A model generated the notes under the pieces. That model searched no databases. It worked only from the letters and a program-made list of their open reading frames with translations, and was not told the DNA's origin. From Hymenobacter sp. IS2118 (GTDB taxonomy: Bacteria; Bacteroidota; Bacteroidia; Cytophagales; Hymenobacteraceae): a DNA stretch of 35,814 nt. The stretch spans positions 1 to 35,814 of the forward strand of contig NZ_JNLX01000168.1 of the NCBI RefSeq assembly GCF_000715495.1. The letters run 5' to 3'. Of the stretch, positions 1-8,664 are shown piece by piece. Numbering within the stretch: position 1 is the first letter of the stretch; each line of letters begins with the position of its first letter. The translations under genes and the position numbers were made by a program.

Positions 1-1173
1 CAGACTAACCGCACTATGCAAGTTGGTGGCAAATCTGGGTCAGCAGCTCTTCTAAATAGGCATCGTTCCATCCGAGCCGCTTTCGTTTTTTCTTGATGCT
101 GACCCGTGTGGGGTCCTGTTGCAGCAGGTTAAGCGCCATTTTGCGCACGAGGGCCAGGTTTTCCACGGCTTGGGCCTGGCGCAAGCGGTGGGCGTCTTCG
201 CCCAGCGTCACGTCCAGGTGCCAGTGGAGCTTGTTTTCAATGGCCCAGTGGTCGCGCACGGCGGCCGTGGCCTGGGCCGGGGTCAGGCTCGCGCGGCTGC
301 TGAGGTAGTAGCGCACGGCCTGCGACTGGGCCGGTCCGTCGACCGGGTGGCGGGTGGTCGCGACCCGGACCAGGGCGGCCAGCCCCGGCCAACGGCCTTC
401 TTCATCGACCCAGCGCAGGTCGGTTTGGACGCTGACCTGGGTGCAGAGCGGGGTGTTGTGGGAGGCCAGGCTCCAGGATTCGAGCGTCTGCCGAGCGGGC
501 ACCTGAGCCAGGGCGCGTTCGGCCTCGGCCAAGAGCGTGGCCTGGTTCTCCTTGAGGGCCAGCAGGTAATCACCGCCTTGCTGGCAAATCTGGGCCGCGA
601 TGGCAGGTTGGCAGCTGAGCGCATCGAGGCTGACGAGGCAGCCGCGTACGTCGAGTAGGGCCAGTACGTCGGGGATGGCCGCCAGTTCGTGGCCTTTGCC
701 CGCCGTGGCCACCTGGGCCAGGCTCAGGCCCTGGGCGCTGGCCACGGCCGACACCACGTGCAGCGCCTGCGGGCCGGAGCCGCGCAGGGTCTTACCGTCG
801 ATACAAACCTGGCCGAGTTGGTCGGCGGGCAGCACCTGCCGCATCCAGGCCAGAAAGGCCGCGTTGAACGCCGCCGCGTCCAGGTGCTGAAAGACCCGCC
901 GGAAGGTATCGTCGGACGGAATACCGTTGTCCAGCGAGAGGTAGCGCCGAAAGACGGGTTCTTTCTGCTGGCCAAACCAGGCGATTTCCTCAAAATCGTC
1001 GGCCCCGCTCAGCACAGCTAGCACGCTGATAACGAGAATGTCTAATAGTTTGTGGCGAAAGTTTTTATTCTGCCGCCGGAAGTCCGGCACGTCGGCTAAG
1101 TGGGTGAGTAACGACATCGAACCAAGGGGGTAAGCCGCAAATTTACCCTTGCGCACATAGTGCGGTTAGTCTG
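1..1173 (-). mobile_element. Complete ISAs1-family insertion sequence
   Basis: An 18-bp perfect terminal inverted repeat, CAGACTAACCGCACTATG, lies at 1-18 and its reverse complement at 1156-1173. It encloses a single ISAs1-type transposase gene on the minus strand. Size and one-gene layout fit the family. The right flank begins CCCGAACAGG. The left flank lies outside the window, so the 8-10 bp target duplication expected for the family cannot be checked. Both ends and the reading frame look undamaged, so the element may be active. Confidence 0.9.
14..1117 (-). CDS. ISAs1-family DDE transposase
   Basis: Transposase of 367 aa when read from the ATG at 1117. The N-terminal part (LADVPDFRRQNKNFRHKLLD) is the H-repeat/ISAs1 N-terminal domain. 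Acidic catalytic candidates are D107 in CIDGKTLRGS, D165 in SLDAL, and a Glu in the C-terminal DHWAIENKLHWHLDV segment. A GTG at 1156 would add 13 residues but overlaps the terminal inverted repeat, so I prefer the ATG. The stop codon lies 13 bp from the element's other end. No frameshift or missing motif is seen. It would act on the 18-bp ends of its own element. Confidence 0.93.
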   Translation of the reverse strand: MSLLTHLADVPDFRRQNKNFRHKLLDILVISVLAVLSGADDFEEIAWFGQQKEPVFRRYLSLDNGIPSDDTFRRVFQHLDAAAFNAAFLAWMRQVLPADQLGQVCIDGKTLRGSGPQALHVVSAVASAQGLSLAQVATAGKGHELAAIPDVLALLDVRGCLVSLDALSCQPAIAAQICQQGGDYLLALKENQATLLAEAERALAQVPARQTLESWSLASHNTPLCTQVSVQTDLRWVDEEGRWPGLAALVRVATTRHPVDGPAQSQAVRYYLSSRASLTPAQATAAVRDHWAIENKLHWHLDVTLGEDAHRLRQAQAVENLALVRKMALNLLQQDPTRVSIKKKRKRLGWNDAYLEELLTQICHQLA

Positions 1174-1523
1174 CCCGAACAGGTCTTTTTTTTGATTTTT
1201 AGGCGTATGTGCCGAACTTTGACACTTCTCACTTGCACAGCTGCCTGCGGTTAATTTCTAGAGGATACTATTTTCCCCTTACTTGCTACGCGGATTTCCA
1301 CTGCTTCAAAAGGAAGTACCAACGCAGCTCAAGCCCTCCGTGGCGTTACTGACCAGCTTTAGGCTTTATGCTTGGGGCAGGCTGATATTTCCAACGCTGA
1401 TTCCGGGCTCTCCTGCACCAAGCAGTTCACCAACCGTATCCCCATCCACATCGTGTGCGAGAAGCTCGCATGCTTGTTTCGCCTTGTCACTAGATTGAGC
1501 AAAAATGAATTCATTATTAAAAA

Positions 1524-2271
1524 AGGGGCTTAGGAAGCAAAAGCAAGAAAAGAGGGCGTAACTTCTTGTTATGCAACCCGGTAACCGCTATTATAAATAC
1601 AGCAAAATTTCGGGGGTCAAATTCCGGTACTTGCTGCGGCTCTTTGCCTTGGATTTGACGGCCTCGGACGCGGCCCGGCTCACGTGCTTGAGCGTGCGGG
1701 CGGTCAACGAAATCTACCTGCGCTTGCGCCACCGCTTGCTGGCGTGGAGCCCGGTGCCGGCTGAGTTGGCGGGGGCGGTCGAACTGGATGAAAGCTACTT
1801 CGGCCCGCGGCGGGTACGCGGCAAACGGGGCCGGGGCGCGGGCGGCAAAACCATTGTCTTCGGCCTGTTCAAACGCGGCGGGCAGGTGTACACGGAAATC
1901 GTACCCGACTGCTCGAAAAAGACCTTGCAGGCCATCATACGCGGCAAAATCGACGTGGCCGCGATGGTGAACACCGACGGCTGGCGCGGCTACTACGGGC
2001 TGGTGGACGTGGGCTTCGACCGCCACTTCCGCGTCCGCCAGGGCCAGGACGAATTCGTGGGCGGCGCCTCGCACATCAACGGCATCGAGTCCTTCTGGAG
2101 CTTCGCCAAAGCCTGCCTTCACCAGTTCAAGGGGGTGCCCAGGCATGCCTTTTTGCTGCATTTGAATGAGTCCGAATTTCGCTTCAATCATCGCTACGAG
2201 GACCTCTATAAATTGCTCCTTAAATTACTTCGTCAACAGCCCCTCTAACTCGGTTTGCTTCCTAAGCCCCT
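1524..2271 (+). mobile_element. IS1595-family insertion sequence
   Basis: Terminal inverted repeats of 18 bp, AGGGGCTTAGGAAGCAAA at 1524-1541 and its reverse complement at 2254-2271, enclose one ISXO2-type transposase gene. The directly adjacent 8-bp flanks do not match, so no clean target duplication is visible. The hexamer TCATTA lies 7 bp outside the left end and 3 bp outside the right end. This may be an eroded or slipped duplication, with an A-run of variable length at the left end. The short length (about 750 bp) fits a transposase lacking the N-terminal zinc ribbon. Confidence 0.85.
1571..2248 (+). CDS. IS1595-family (ISXO2-like) transposase
   Basis: 225 aa. The ISXO2-like DDE domain fills most of the protein: D73 in VELDESYFG, D136 in NTDGWRGY, and HINGIESFW, giving E173 as the third acidic residue with N170 beside it. 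An N-terminal helix-turn-helix-like stretch (ASDAARLTCLSVRAVNEIY, about 31-49) follows the very short start. The zinc ribbon found in longer IS1595 relatives is absent, and the 30 bp between inverted repeat and ATG leave no room for it. The stop lies 5 bp before the right inverted repeat. The frame is intact. Confidence 0.9.
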   Translation: MQPGNRYYKYSKISGVKFRYLLRLFALDLTASDAARLTCLSVRAVNEIYLRLRHRLLAWSPVPAELAGAVELDESYFGPRRVRGKRGRGAGGKTIVFGLFKRGGQVYTEIVPDCSKKTLQAIIRGKIDVAAMVNTDGWRGYYGLVDVGFDRHFRVRQGQDEFVGGASHINGIESFWSFAKACLHQFKGVPRHAFLLHLNESEFRFNHRYEDLYKLLLKLLRQQPL

Positions 2272-2434
2272 AAATCATTAGGCAAGCAGGCAGACTTGAT
2301 TCACTAGCCGGTAAGTGGTATTGCAAATCGGCCGAAGCCGGGCTTTCGCTTCGACGGGTTATTCACCAGCAAGCGGTGGTTTATTACGATTCCATTCGCC
2401 ATTAGCAAGGCCGAATCACAGCCAAATACTCACA

Positions 2435-2466
2435 AAAAAAGCGACCCTACATGGAGTCGCTTTTTT
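2435..2466. terminator. Bidirectional intrinsic terminator after asnS
   Basis: A perfect 11-bp stem, AAAAAAGCGAC paired with GTCGCTTTTTT, surrounds a 10-nt loop. It lies 20 bp past the asnS stop on the minus strand. A-run, GC stem and T-run make it usable in both directions, so it also shields asnS from readthrough out of the IS-rich left region. Confidence 0.85.
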
Positions 2467-2486
2467 GTAAACGATAGTCTGTATTC

Positions 2487-3881
2487 TTAAAACGCCGCGT
2501 TCTTGGGGTAGCGCGGGAAGGGAATCACGTCGCGGATGTTGCTCATACCAGTTACGAACAGCACTAGGCGCTCGAAGCCCAGGCCGAAGCCGGCGTGCGG
2601 CGCGGTGCCGAAGCGGCGGGTGTCGAGGTACCAGTCCAGCTCGTCGGTGGGCACGTGCATTTCGGCCATGCGGGTGGTGAGCTTCTCGTAGTCCTCCTCG
2701 CGCTGCGAACCGCCAATGATTTCGCCGATGCCGGGAAACAGAACGTCCATGGCGCGCACGGTGCGGCCGTCCTCGTCCAGCTTCATGTAGAACGCCTTGA
2801 TTTCCTTGGGGTAGTTGGTGAGGATAACCGGCTTTTTGAAGTGCTTCTCCACCAGGTACCGCTCGTGCTCGCTCTGCAGGTCGGTACCCCAATCCACAGG
2901 AAACTCAAATTTCTGCTTGGCTGATTTCAGGATTTCCACGGCCTCGGTGTAGGTGAGGCGCTGGAAGGCGTTATAGACCACAAAGTGCAGGCGGCCCAGC
3001 AGCTCCTTATCGTACTGCTCGTTGAGGAAGGCCAGGTCGTCGGCACAGTGCTCCAGGGCATACTTCACCAGGCTTTGGAGGAAGTCCTCGGCCAGGTCCA
3101 TGTTTTCTTCGAGCTCGTTGAAGGCCACTTCGGGCTCTATCATCCAGAACTCGGCCAGGTGGCGGGCGGTGTTGGAGTTCTCGGCCCGGAACGTGGGACC
3201 GAAGGTGTAGATGCTGCCCAGCGCCATGGCTGCCAGCTCGCCTTCGAGCTGGCCCGACACGGTGAGGTTGGTCTGCTTGCCGAAAAAGTCCTCGGAGTAA
3301 TCCACCGAGCCATCTTCGGTCAGCGGTGGCTTGTCGGCCGACAGCGTGGTCACGCGGAACATCTGGCCCGCACCCTCGGCATCGGAACCGGTAATAATGG
3401 GCGTGTGGACGTAGAAGAAGCCGTTCCGGTTGAAGTAATCGTGGATGGCGAAGGCCAGCGCGTGGCGCACGCGCAGCACCGCCCCAAACGTGTTGGTGCG
3501 GGGACGTAGGTGGGCAATTTCGCGCAGGTGCTCCAGCGAAGTAGCCTTCTTTTGCAGCGGGTACGCTTCGGGGTCCGATTTGCCCAGCACCGTAACTTCA
3601 GCGGCCTGAATCTCTACGGTTTGGCCCTTGCCTTGCGAGGCCACCAGCTTGCCGCGAATGGCCACGCAGCAGCCCGTGGTGACGTCTTTGAGGTCTTCCT
3701 CGGGGAACTTTTCGGCATCGGCCACCACCTGAATGTTGTGGAGTATGGAGCCGTCGTTCACGGCGATGAACTGCACGTATTTGTTGCCGCGGCGGGTGCG
3801 AACCCAACCTTTGACGAGGACTTCGCGGTCGAGCTCCTGGCTGGCCAGGAGGTCTTTGACGGTGGACCGTTTGAGGGACAT
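2487..3881 (-). CDS. asnS: Asparaginyl-tRNA synthetase
   Basis: 464 aa, the normal length for bacterial AsnRS. It charges tRNA-Asn with asparagine using ATP in the cytosol. The N-terminal OB-fold anticodon-binding domain covers about residues 18-105 ([20 protein letters not shown]). The class IIb catalytic core follows, with motif 2 in [21 protein letters not shown] and motif 3 at the C-terminus in [20 protein letters not shown]. The C-terminal [15 protein letters not shown] is typical of AsnRS rather than AspRS. The ATG at 3881 lies about 27 nt from a TACCTTTG promoter box. It is a single-gene unit with its own terminator. Housekeeping gene with no oddities seen. Confidence 0.97.
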   Translation of the reverse strand: MSLKRSTVKDLLASQELDREVLVKGWVRTRRGNKYVQFIAVNDGSILHNIQVVADAEKFPEEDLKDVTTGCCVAIRGKLVASQGKGQTVEIQAAEVTVLGKSDPEAYPLQKKATSLEHLREIAHLRPRTNTFGAVLRVRHALAFAIHDYFNRNGFFYVHTPIITGSDAEGAGQMFRVTTLSADKPPLTEDGSVDYSEDFFGKQTNLTVSGQLEGELAAMALGSIYTFGPTFRAENSNTARHLAEFWMIEPEVAFNELEENMDLAEDFLQSLVKYALEHCADDLAFLNEQYDKELLGRLHFVVYNAFQRLTYTEAVEILKSAKQKFEFPVDWGTDLQSEHERYLVEKHFKKPVILTNYPKEIKAFYMKLDEDGRTVRAMDVLFPGIGEIIGGSQREEDYEKLTTRMAEMHVPTDELDWYLDTRRFGTAPHAGFGLGFERLVLFVTGMSNIRDVIPFPRYPKNAAF

Positions 3882-3907
3882 AACTTGCGGGGAAGCGGGT
3901 GAATCGG

Positions 3908-3915
3908 CAAAGGTA
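3908..3915 (-). promoter_or_regulatory. Predicted -7 box of asnS
   Basis: Minus-strand TACCTTTG matches the Bacteroidota -7 consensus TAnnTTTG exactly and lies 26 nt upstream of the asnS ATG. No clear -33 TTTG was found; the upstream side runs into the inverted-repeat element at 3921. Confidence 0.5.
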
Positions 3916-3920
3916 GGAAC

Positions 3921-4022
3921 GTACCGTAAGCTTTAGCTTGCGATGAGCGCAGCGAATAGAATCGTTGAACGGCGCGGTCGCCTGCATTCGCTTCGGTCAT
4001 CGCAAGCTAAAGCTTACGGTAC
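3921..4022. repeat. 102-bp inverted-repeat element (REP/MITE-like)
   Basis: The outer 26 bp of the two arms (3921-3946 and 3997-4022) are perfect reverse complements, beginning GTACCGTAAGCTTTAGCTTG. Allowing two mismatches extends the arms to 37 bp (3921-3957 and 3986-4022) around a 28-bp centre. It has no coding capacity. It sits in the divergent spacer between asnS and rpoN, 6 bp upstream of the asnS -7 box, and could affect expression of either gene. The shape suggests a dispersed non-autonomous palindromic repeat; the copy number is unknown from this window. Confidence 0.75.
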
Positions 4023-4087
4023 ACTCACGGCAGCCCAACTTTTTCGGTCAAATTTTGGTAAAAACGGCCACGGGCCCGCACTTTCCG

Positions 4088-4095
4088 TATTTTCG
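4088..4095 (+). promoter_or_regulatory. Predicted -7 box of rpoN
   Basis: TATTTTCG resembles TAnnTTTG with one mismatch and ends 5 nt before the rpoN ATG. If functional, transcription would start at or next to the start codon. Confidence 0.35.
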
Positions 4096-4100
4096 TAACT

Positions 4101-5690
4101 ATGCAACGCCTCGACCTCAAACAGCTCCTTTCTCAAAAGCTAAGCCCGCAGCAGATTCAGTTTATTAAGCTGCTGCAGATTCCTACGGCCGAGCTGGACA
4201 CCCGCATCAAAGAGGAGATGGAGGTGAACCCGGCCCTGGAAGAAGACGAAGCCGACGAGCCCGATGAAATGGAGCGCGACGAGGATGACAGCGACGATTC
4301 GGACGACCCCGATGCGTCGCTGGACAACGACGAAAACACGCTGGACGAGGATTTTGACGACCGCAGCAGCGACCAGGAGATGGCCGACGAAATGCCCGAG
4401 CCCGAGATAATGCCCAAGGAGGAAAGCCCGGCTGACACCGATGCTGCCCCCGACAACACCGACCTCGACCTGAGCGACTACCTCAACGACGACGAGATAG
4501 CCGGCTACAAAATGCAGGGCGACGGCCCCGGCGAAGAAGAGGAACGCGACACCCCGCTGGCCGACACCAGTGGCTCGCTCATGGACTCGCTGATGGACCA
4601 GCTGCACTTCGCCAGCCTCGACGAGCGCCAGGAAGCCATTGGCCAGCAGCTCATTGGCTCTATTGACGGCGATGGCTACATCCGGCGCGACCTGTCGGCC
4701 ATAGCCAACGACCTGGCCTTTTCGCAGAATCTGGAGGTGACCGTGGCCGAGATTGAGGCCGTACTACGCGTGGTGCAGGGCTTCGACCCAGCCGGCATTG
4801 CCGCGCGCGACCTGCCCGAGTGCCTGTTGCTGCAGCTGGAACGCCGCCCGCAGGACGAGAACACCGTGAACGCCGAGCGGATATTGACCGACACGTTTGA
4901 GGAGTTCAGCAAGAAGCACTACCCGCGTATTCAGCAGAAGCTGGATTTGGAGGACGATGAGCTGAAAGAGGCCATCAACGTCATTTTGAAGCTGAACCCC
5001 AAGCCCGGCGGCAGCGGCCCCAGCGGCCTGGGCAAGACGCAGTACCTGATGCCGGATTTCATTCTGACGAACGACAACGGCAGCTTCAACCTGACCCTGA
5101 ACGCCCGCAACGCCCCCGAGCTGCGCGTGAGCCCGGCCTACACCGAGATGTTCCGGACCTACGACAAGGCCGCCAAGAAGGACCAGAAAATGAAGGAGGC
5201 CGTGACCTTCGTGAAGCAGAAGCTGGACTCGGCCAAGTGGTTCATCGACGCCATTCGGCAGCGCCAGAACACGCTGCTGCGCACCATGAACGCCATTGTG
5301 GAGCTGCAGCGCGAGTTTTTTGTGGAAGGCGACGAGAGTAAGCTCAAGCCCATGATTCTGAAGGACATCGCCCAGATGATTAGCATGGACATTTCGACGG
5401 TGAGCCGCGTGGCGAACTCGAAATCCATCCAAACCGAATTCGGTATTTATCCACTTAAGTACTTTTTCTCCGAAGGCATTGCCACCGACTCGGGCGAGGA
5501 TGCCAGCAGCCGCGAGGTGAAAAGCATTCTGAAGGACCTCATCGGCAACGAGAGCAAGGAACGGCCGCTGAGCGACGACAAGCTGGAAAAGATGCTCAAC
5601 GCCCGCGGCTACAACATAGCCCGCCGCACCGTGGCCAAGTATCGCGAGCAGCTCAATATTCCGGTGGCCCGGCTACGCAAAGAGCTATAA
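4101..5690 (+). CDS. rpoN: RNA polymerase sigma-54 factor
   Basis: 529 aa. Alternative sigma factor that recruits RNA polymerase to -24/-12 promoters and needs AAA+ activators. Region I is the Gln/Leu-rich N-terminus (LKQLLSQKLSPQQIQFIKLL, residues 6-25), which contacts activators. Region II (about 47-150) is strikingly long and acidic, rich in Asp and Glu. The core-binding domain and helix-turn-helix follow (ISMDISTVSRVANSKSIQTE). The RpoN box ARRTVAKYRE at 507-516 is essentially canonical and reads the -24 element. No bEBP gene is seen in the window. The long acidic linker makes it somewhat longer than the roughly 480 aa typical of proteobacteria. Confidence 0.97.
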   Translation: MQRLDLKQLLSQKLSPQQIQFIKLLQIPTAELDTRIKEEMEVNPALEEDEADEPDEMERDEDDSDDSDDPDASLDNDENTLDEDFDDRSSDQEMADEMPEPEIMPKEESPADTDAAPDNTDLDLSDYLNDDEIAGYKMQGDGPGEEEERDTPLADTSGSLMDSLMDQLHFASLDERQEAIGQQLIGSIDGDGYIRRDLSAIANDLAFSQNLEVTVAEIEAVLRVVQGFDPAGIAARDLPECLLLQLERRPQDENTVNAERILTDTFEEFSKKHYPRIQQKLDLEDDELKEAINVILKLNPKPGGSGPSGLGKTQYLMPDFILTNDNGSFNLTLNARNAPELRVSPAYTEMFRTYDKAAKKDQKMKEAVTFVKQKLDSAKWFIDAIRQRQNTLLRTMNAIVELQREFFVEGDESKLKPMILKDIAQMISMDISTVSRVANSKSIQTEFGIYPLKYFFSEGIATDSGEDASSREVKSILKDLIGNESKERPLSDDKLEKMLNARGYNIARRTVAKYREQLNIPVARLRKEL

Positions 5691-5703
5691 TTTTATTCAG
5701 GCT

Positions 5704-5843
5704 TTATCACTTGACATTTAACAGCGGTGCGGCAGGGCCACGACGCGAAAGCCGCTTTATCTTTGGTAGATTGCCGTTGAGGCGATTATTCATTTCGACT
5801 GCCTGCCCGCTGTTAGATGTTAAGTGATAAGTGTTAAATGATA
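5704..5843 (+). repeat. Facing 7-bp-period repeats upstream of the hybrid kinase
   Basis: Three heptads at 5704-5724 and five heptads at 5809-5843 (consensus RNTGWTA) run in opposite orientation. They form an imperfect 24-bp inverted repeat (5704-5727 with 5807-5830, two mismatches). The last heptad, AATGATA, contains the start codon of the next gene. The same 7-bp architecture recurs at 31447, 32034 and 32801. Confidence 0.6.
5758..5765 (+). promoter_or_regulatory. Predicted -7 box of the hybrid kinase gene
   Basis: TATCTTTG is an exact match to TAnnTTTG, located between the facing heptad arrays. It would give a leader of roughly 65-70 nt containing the right heptad array. A -33 element is not obvious. 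Confidence 0.4.
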
Positions 5844-8612
5844 AACGACTCCCTGCCGACTGACCTGGCCGAACTGCACGCCCTGGTTTTAGCCGAACGC
5901 GCCAGCTGCCAGCAGGCCGAAGCCGACTCGGCCAGCCTGCGCGTTTTGGGCCGGATTACTGAGCTCGACCCCAACCCCGTTATGCGGTTGAGCGCCACCG
6001 GCGAGCTGATGTACGCCAACGCGGCGGCCGGCATGCTGGCCGACGAGCTGCGTGCGACGGGCCCTTCGCGGGTACGGCCGCAGCTCATGCAGGCCGCCGC
6101 CCAAACGCTGCGCACGGGCGAAACCCTGGAATGCGAGCTCCAGGCCAACGGCCAGCATTTTTTGCTATTCGCGGTGCCGGTGCAGGAGGAAGGTTTTGCC
6201 ATGCTTTACCTCACCAACGTGACGGCCCGGCACCAGGCGGAGCAGGAAATGCTGGACCAGCGCGTGTTCTACGAAACCATTCTGGCCCACGTACCGGCCG
6301 TGGTAACGGTGCTCGATGCAGACCAGCGCTACCGCTACCTGAACCCTTATTCGGAGCGCGACGCGGCCAAGCGGCAGGCCCGCGTGGGCCTGAACTTTGC
6401 CGAGTACAGCGCCACCGTGGGGCTGCCCCCCGCGCTGGGCGTGCGGCGGCGCCGCTTGTTCGACCGTGCCGTTACCACGCGCCAGGTGGTGAGCTGGGAA
6501 GAGCAATGGCCCGCCGCCAATGGCGAAATCGCGGCTTACTGGCAGTGCTATTACCAGCCGATATTTGGCCCCGACGGGACATTACGCGAGGTGATGTGCT
6601 ACGGCCTAGACAACACCGTGCGGCGGCTGGCCGAAGCGCGCTCCCGCCAAAGCGACGCCCAAATGCTGGCCCAACAAACCTTCACCCAGCTCATTCTCGA
6701 CCTGAACCCTAACCTGATTTGGGTGCGCGACACCCAGGGCAACGCCGTATTTGAGAATGCGCAAATGAAGGATTTCCGGCACCTGCTAAGCAGCCTGGCT
6801 GGCACTCCCACTTCGGAAGCGGCCTTGAGCAAAGAAGAGATTCAGAGTGCCGTGCAGGCCGACCAGGAGGTGCTAAGGACCGGGCGGGCCCTGACTACGC
6901 AAAACTCCGTGATGCTGGCCAATGGTGAGGAAAGGTGGTTCCAGAGCGTGCGCTGCCCGCTGGTGCTGGCCGACGGCACGGCCCAGGTACTGGGCGTGAG
7001 CACCGACATTACGGACCTCAAAAAAGCCCAGCAGGAAGCAGAAGCTTCGGCCACGGCCCGCGAAAACTTCCTGGCCAACATGAGCCACGAAATCCGCACC
7101 CCGCTCAACGGCGTGCTGGGCATGACCAGCCTGCTGGCCAAAACCGGCCTCAGCGAGCAGCAGCTCAACTATACCTCCATCATTCAGCATTCCGGCCGCC
7201 ACCTGCTCAACGTGGTGAACGACGTGCTCGACATGGCCAAAATCACTTCCGGCAAGCTGGATTTGGAGCAGACCGCCTTCAACATCTGCGATTCGATGGG
7301 CCACGCAATTCACCCCCTGATGCTGCAGGCGCAGGAAAAAGGCATTCGGGTGGTGGGCACCATGTTGCGCGATTCCTGCCCTTTCCCGTGGGTGGTTGGC
7401 GACTCGTACCGCCTCAATCAGATTCTGATTAACCTGCTTTCCAATGCCATCAAGTTCACGCCGGCGGGCGGTACGGTGGCCGTGGGCGGCTATTTCGTGA
7501 GCGAAACCGAAGACACGCTCACCACCGAATTTCGGGTTACGGACAGCGGCATCGGCATCGCGCCCGATAAGCTAGAAAGCATCTTTCAGGAATTCACCCA
7601 AGCCTATGCCGATACCACCCGGCAGTTTGGCGGCACGGGTTTGGGCCTGAGCATCAGCCGGGCGCTGGTGGCCCAGATGGGTGGCCGCCTCACGGTGCAA
7701 AGCCAGCCGGGCCAAGGCAGCTCGTTCTCTTTTATGACCACCCTGCCCAAGGCCAGCCCCAAGGCACGGGAGCGCGCCATAACGCCGGCGCCCTTGCCTG
7801 TAGCGGCCGTGCGCGGCCTGCGCGTGCTGCTGGTGGAAGACAACGCCGTGAACCGCGAAGTAGCCAAGCTCCTGCTCGAAGGCAATGGCGTAATCGTTGA
7901 TGAAGCCATCAGCGGCATCGAAGCGCTGGAGCTGTTTGAAGAGCGCCGCTACGAGGCGATACTTATGGATATTCAGATGCCGGGCATGAATGGTCTGGAA
8001 GCCACCGCCCGCATTCGGGCGCACTACGACGCCGTGCGGGCAGCCACGCCCATTCTGGCCCTCACGGCAAATGCCTTCCGGGCCGATGCCGAGAAGTACG
8101 CCGCCGCCGGTATGAACGACACCTTGTCCAAGCCCTTCGATGAAGCCGACCTGCTGAGCAAGCTGGCCGCCCTGATTGCCGGCGCGGCCGCCCCCCTGAC
8201 GCCAGCACCCACCGCAGCCCCGACTGCGCCCGAAACCAACCCAGAGCCTCAACCAGCACTCACTAACCCCGAAGCGGCCGCGCCCGTTTTTGACCTGGAC
8301 CTGCTGCGCAAAACCGCCCGTGGCAGCACGGTTTTCATGAACCGCATTCTGACCTCTTTCCATGCCAACACCCCTGGCAGCGTGGTGGAGCTACACACGG
8401 CGTGGGCCGGCGCTGACTGGCAGGTCGCTAGCTCCCTGGCGCACAAGCTGCGGCCCTCGCTGCGCCTGCTGGGAGCCGTGCGGCTGGCCCACTGGCTTGG
8501 AATTCTGGAGGCCGCAGCCGCTACCGACGAGGAGCGGGGCGAGGCCACGGCAGCGTTCGCGGCAGGGCTGGAGGAGCTGTTGGCGGTGCTGCCAAAGGAA
8601 GTATCGGCCTAA
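5838..8612 (+). CDS. Hybrid sensor histidine kinase with PAS, REC and Hpt domains
   Basis: 924 aa phosphorelay protein without predicted membrane segments, so probably a cytosolic sensor. After a short coiled coil come three PAS-like domains (about 37-130, 143-260 and 280-395). Then HisKA with phospho-acceptor H417 in NMSHEIRTPLNG, and HATPase with an N box (NQILINLLSNAIKF) and G boxes (DSGIGI, FGGTGLGLSIS). The receiver domain has phospho-acceptor D711 in LMDIQMPG, an early acidic pair in VEDN and Lys in LSKPF. An Ala/Pro-rich linker leads to a C-terminal Hpt with H869 in LAHKLRPSLRLLG. All phosphotransfer residues are present, so a His-Asp-His relay to an unlinked regulator is expected. The signal is unknown. 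Confidence 0.92.
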   Translation: MINDSLPTDLAELHALVLAERASCQQAEADSASLRVLGRITELDPNPVMRLSATGELMYANAAAGMLADELRATGPSRVRPQLMQAAAQTLRTGETLECELQANGQHFLLFAVPVQEEGFAMLYLTNVTARHQAEQEMLDQRVFYETILAHVPAVVTVLDADQRYRYLNPYSERDAAKRQARVGLNFAEYSATVGLPPALGVRRRRLFDRAVTTRQVVSWEEQWPAANGEIAAYWQCYYQPIFGPDGTLREVMCYGLDNTVRRLAEARSRQSDAQMLAQQTFTQLILDLNPNLIWVRDTQGNAVFENAQMKDFRHLLSSLAGTPTSEAALSKEEIQSAVQADQEVLRTGRALTTQNSVMLANGEERWFQSVRCPLVLADGTAQVLGVSTDITDLKKAQQEAEASATARENFLANMSHEIRTPLNGVLGMTSLLAKTGLSEQQLNYTSIIQHSGRHLLNVVNDVLDMAKITSGKLDLEQTAFNICDSMGHAIHPLMLQAQEKGIRVVGTMLRDSCPFPWVVGDSYRLNQILINLLSNAIKFTPAGGTVAVGGYFVSETEDTLTTEFRVTDSGIGIAPDKLESIFQEFTQAYADTTRQFGGTGLGLSISRALVAQMGGRLTVQSQPGQGSSFSFMTTLPKASPKARERAITPAPLPVAAVRGLRVLLVEDNAVNREVAKLLLEGNGVIVDEAISGIEALELFEERRYEAILMDIQMPGMNGLEATARIRAHYDAVRAATPILALTANAFRADAEKYAAAGMNDTLSKPFDEADLLSKLAALIAGAAAPLTPAPTAAPTAPETNPEPQPALTNPEAAAPVFDLDLLRKTARGSTVFMNRILTSFHANTPGSVVELHTAWAGADWQVASSLAHKLRPSLRLLGAVRLAHWLGILEAAAATDEERGEATAAFAAGLEELLAVLPKEVSA

Positions 8613-8664
8613 TCCGCAGACCGCTGATTCACCCAAAACGGCAACCGAATAGCCAAGAGAAACA

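Larger units (their letters stand above)
1255..2399 (+). pseudogene. Possible decayed gene interrupted by the IS1595-family element
   Basis: The left flank of the IS1595-type element reads as protein-like sequence in one frame (1255-1515). It has one in-frame TAG at 1360-1362 and no obvious start. The right flank reads on from 2280 to a TAG at 2397-2399. TCATTA occurs at 1511-1516 and again at 2275-2280; joining the flanks at this repeat restores one frame (left ends KNEFI, right begins RQAGRLDSLAGKW, C-terminus YYDSIRH). I do not recognise the product. The coordinates include the inserted element. Outside this frame, 1174-1570 holds nothing else I can support. Confidence 0.3.

Noticed and set aside
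1283..1498. Plus-strand 71-codon frame between the two IS elements
   Set aside because: No family likeness; the alternative frame, which continues across the IS1595-type insertion, is the more protein-like reading.
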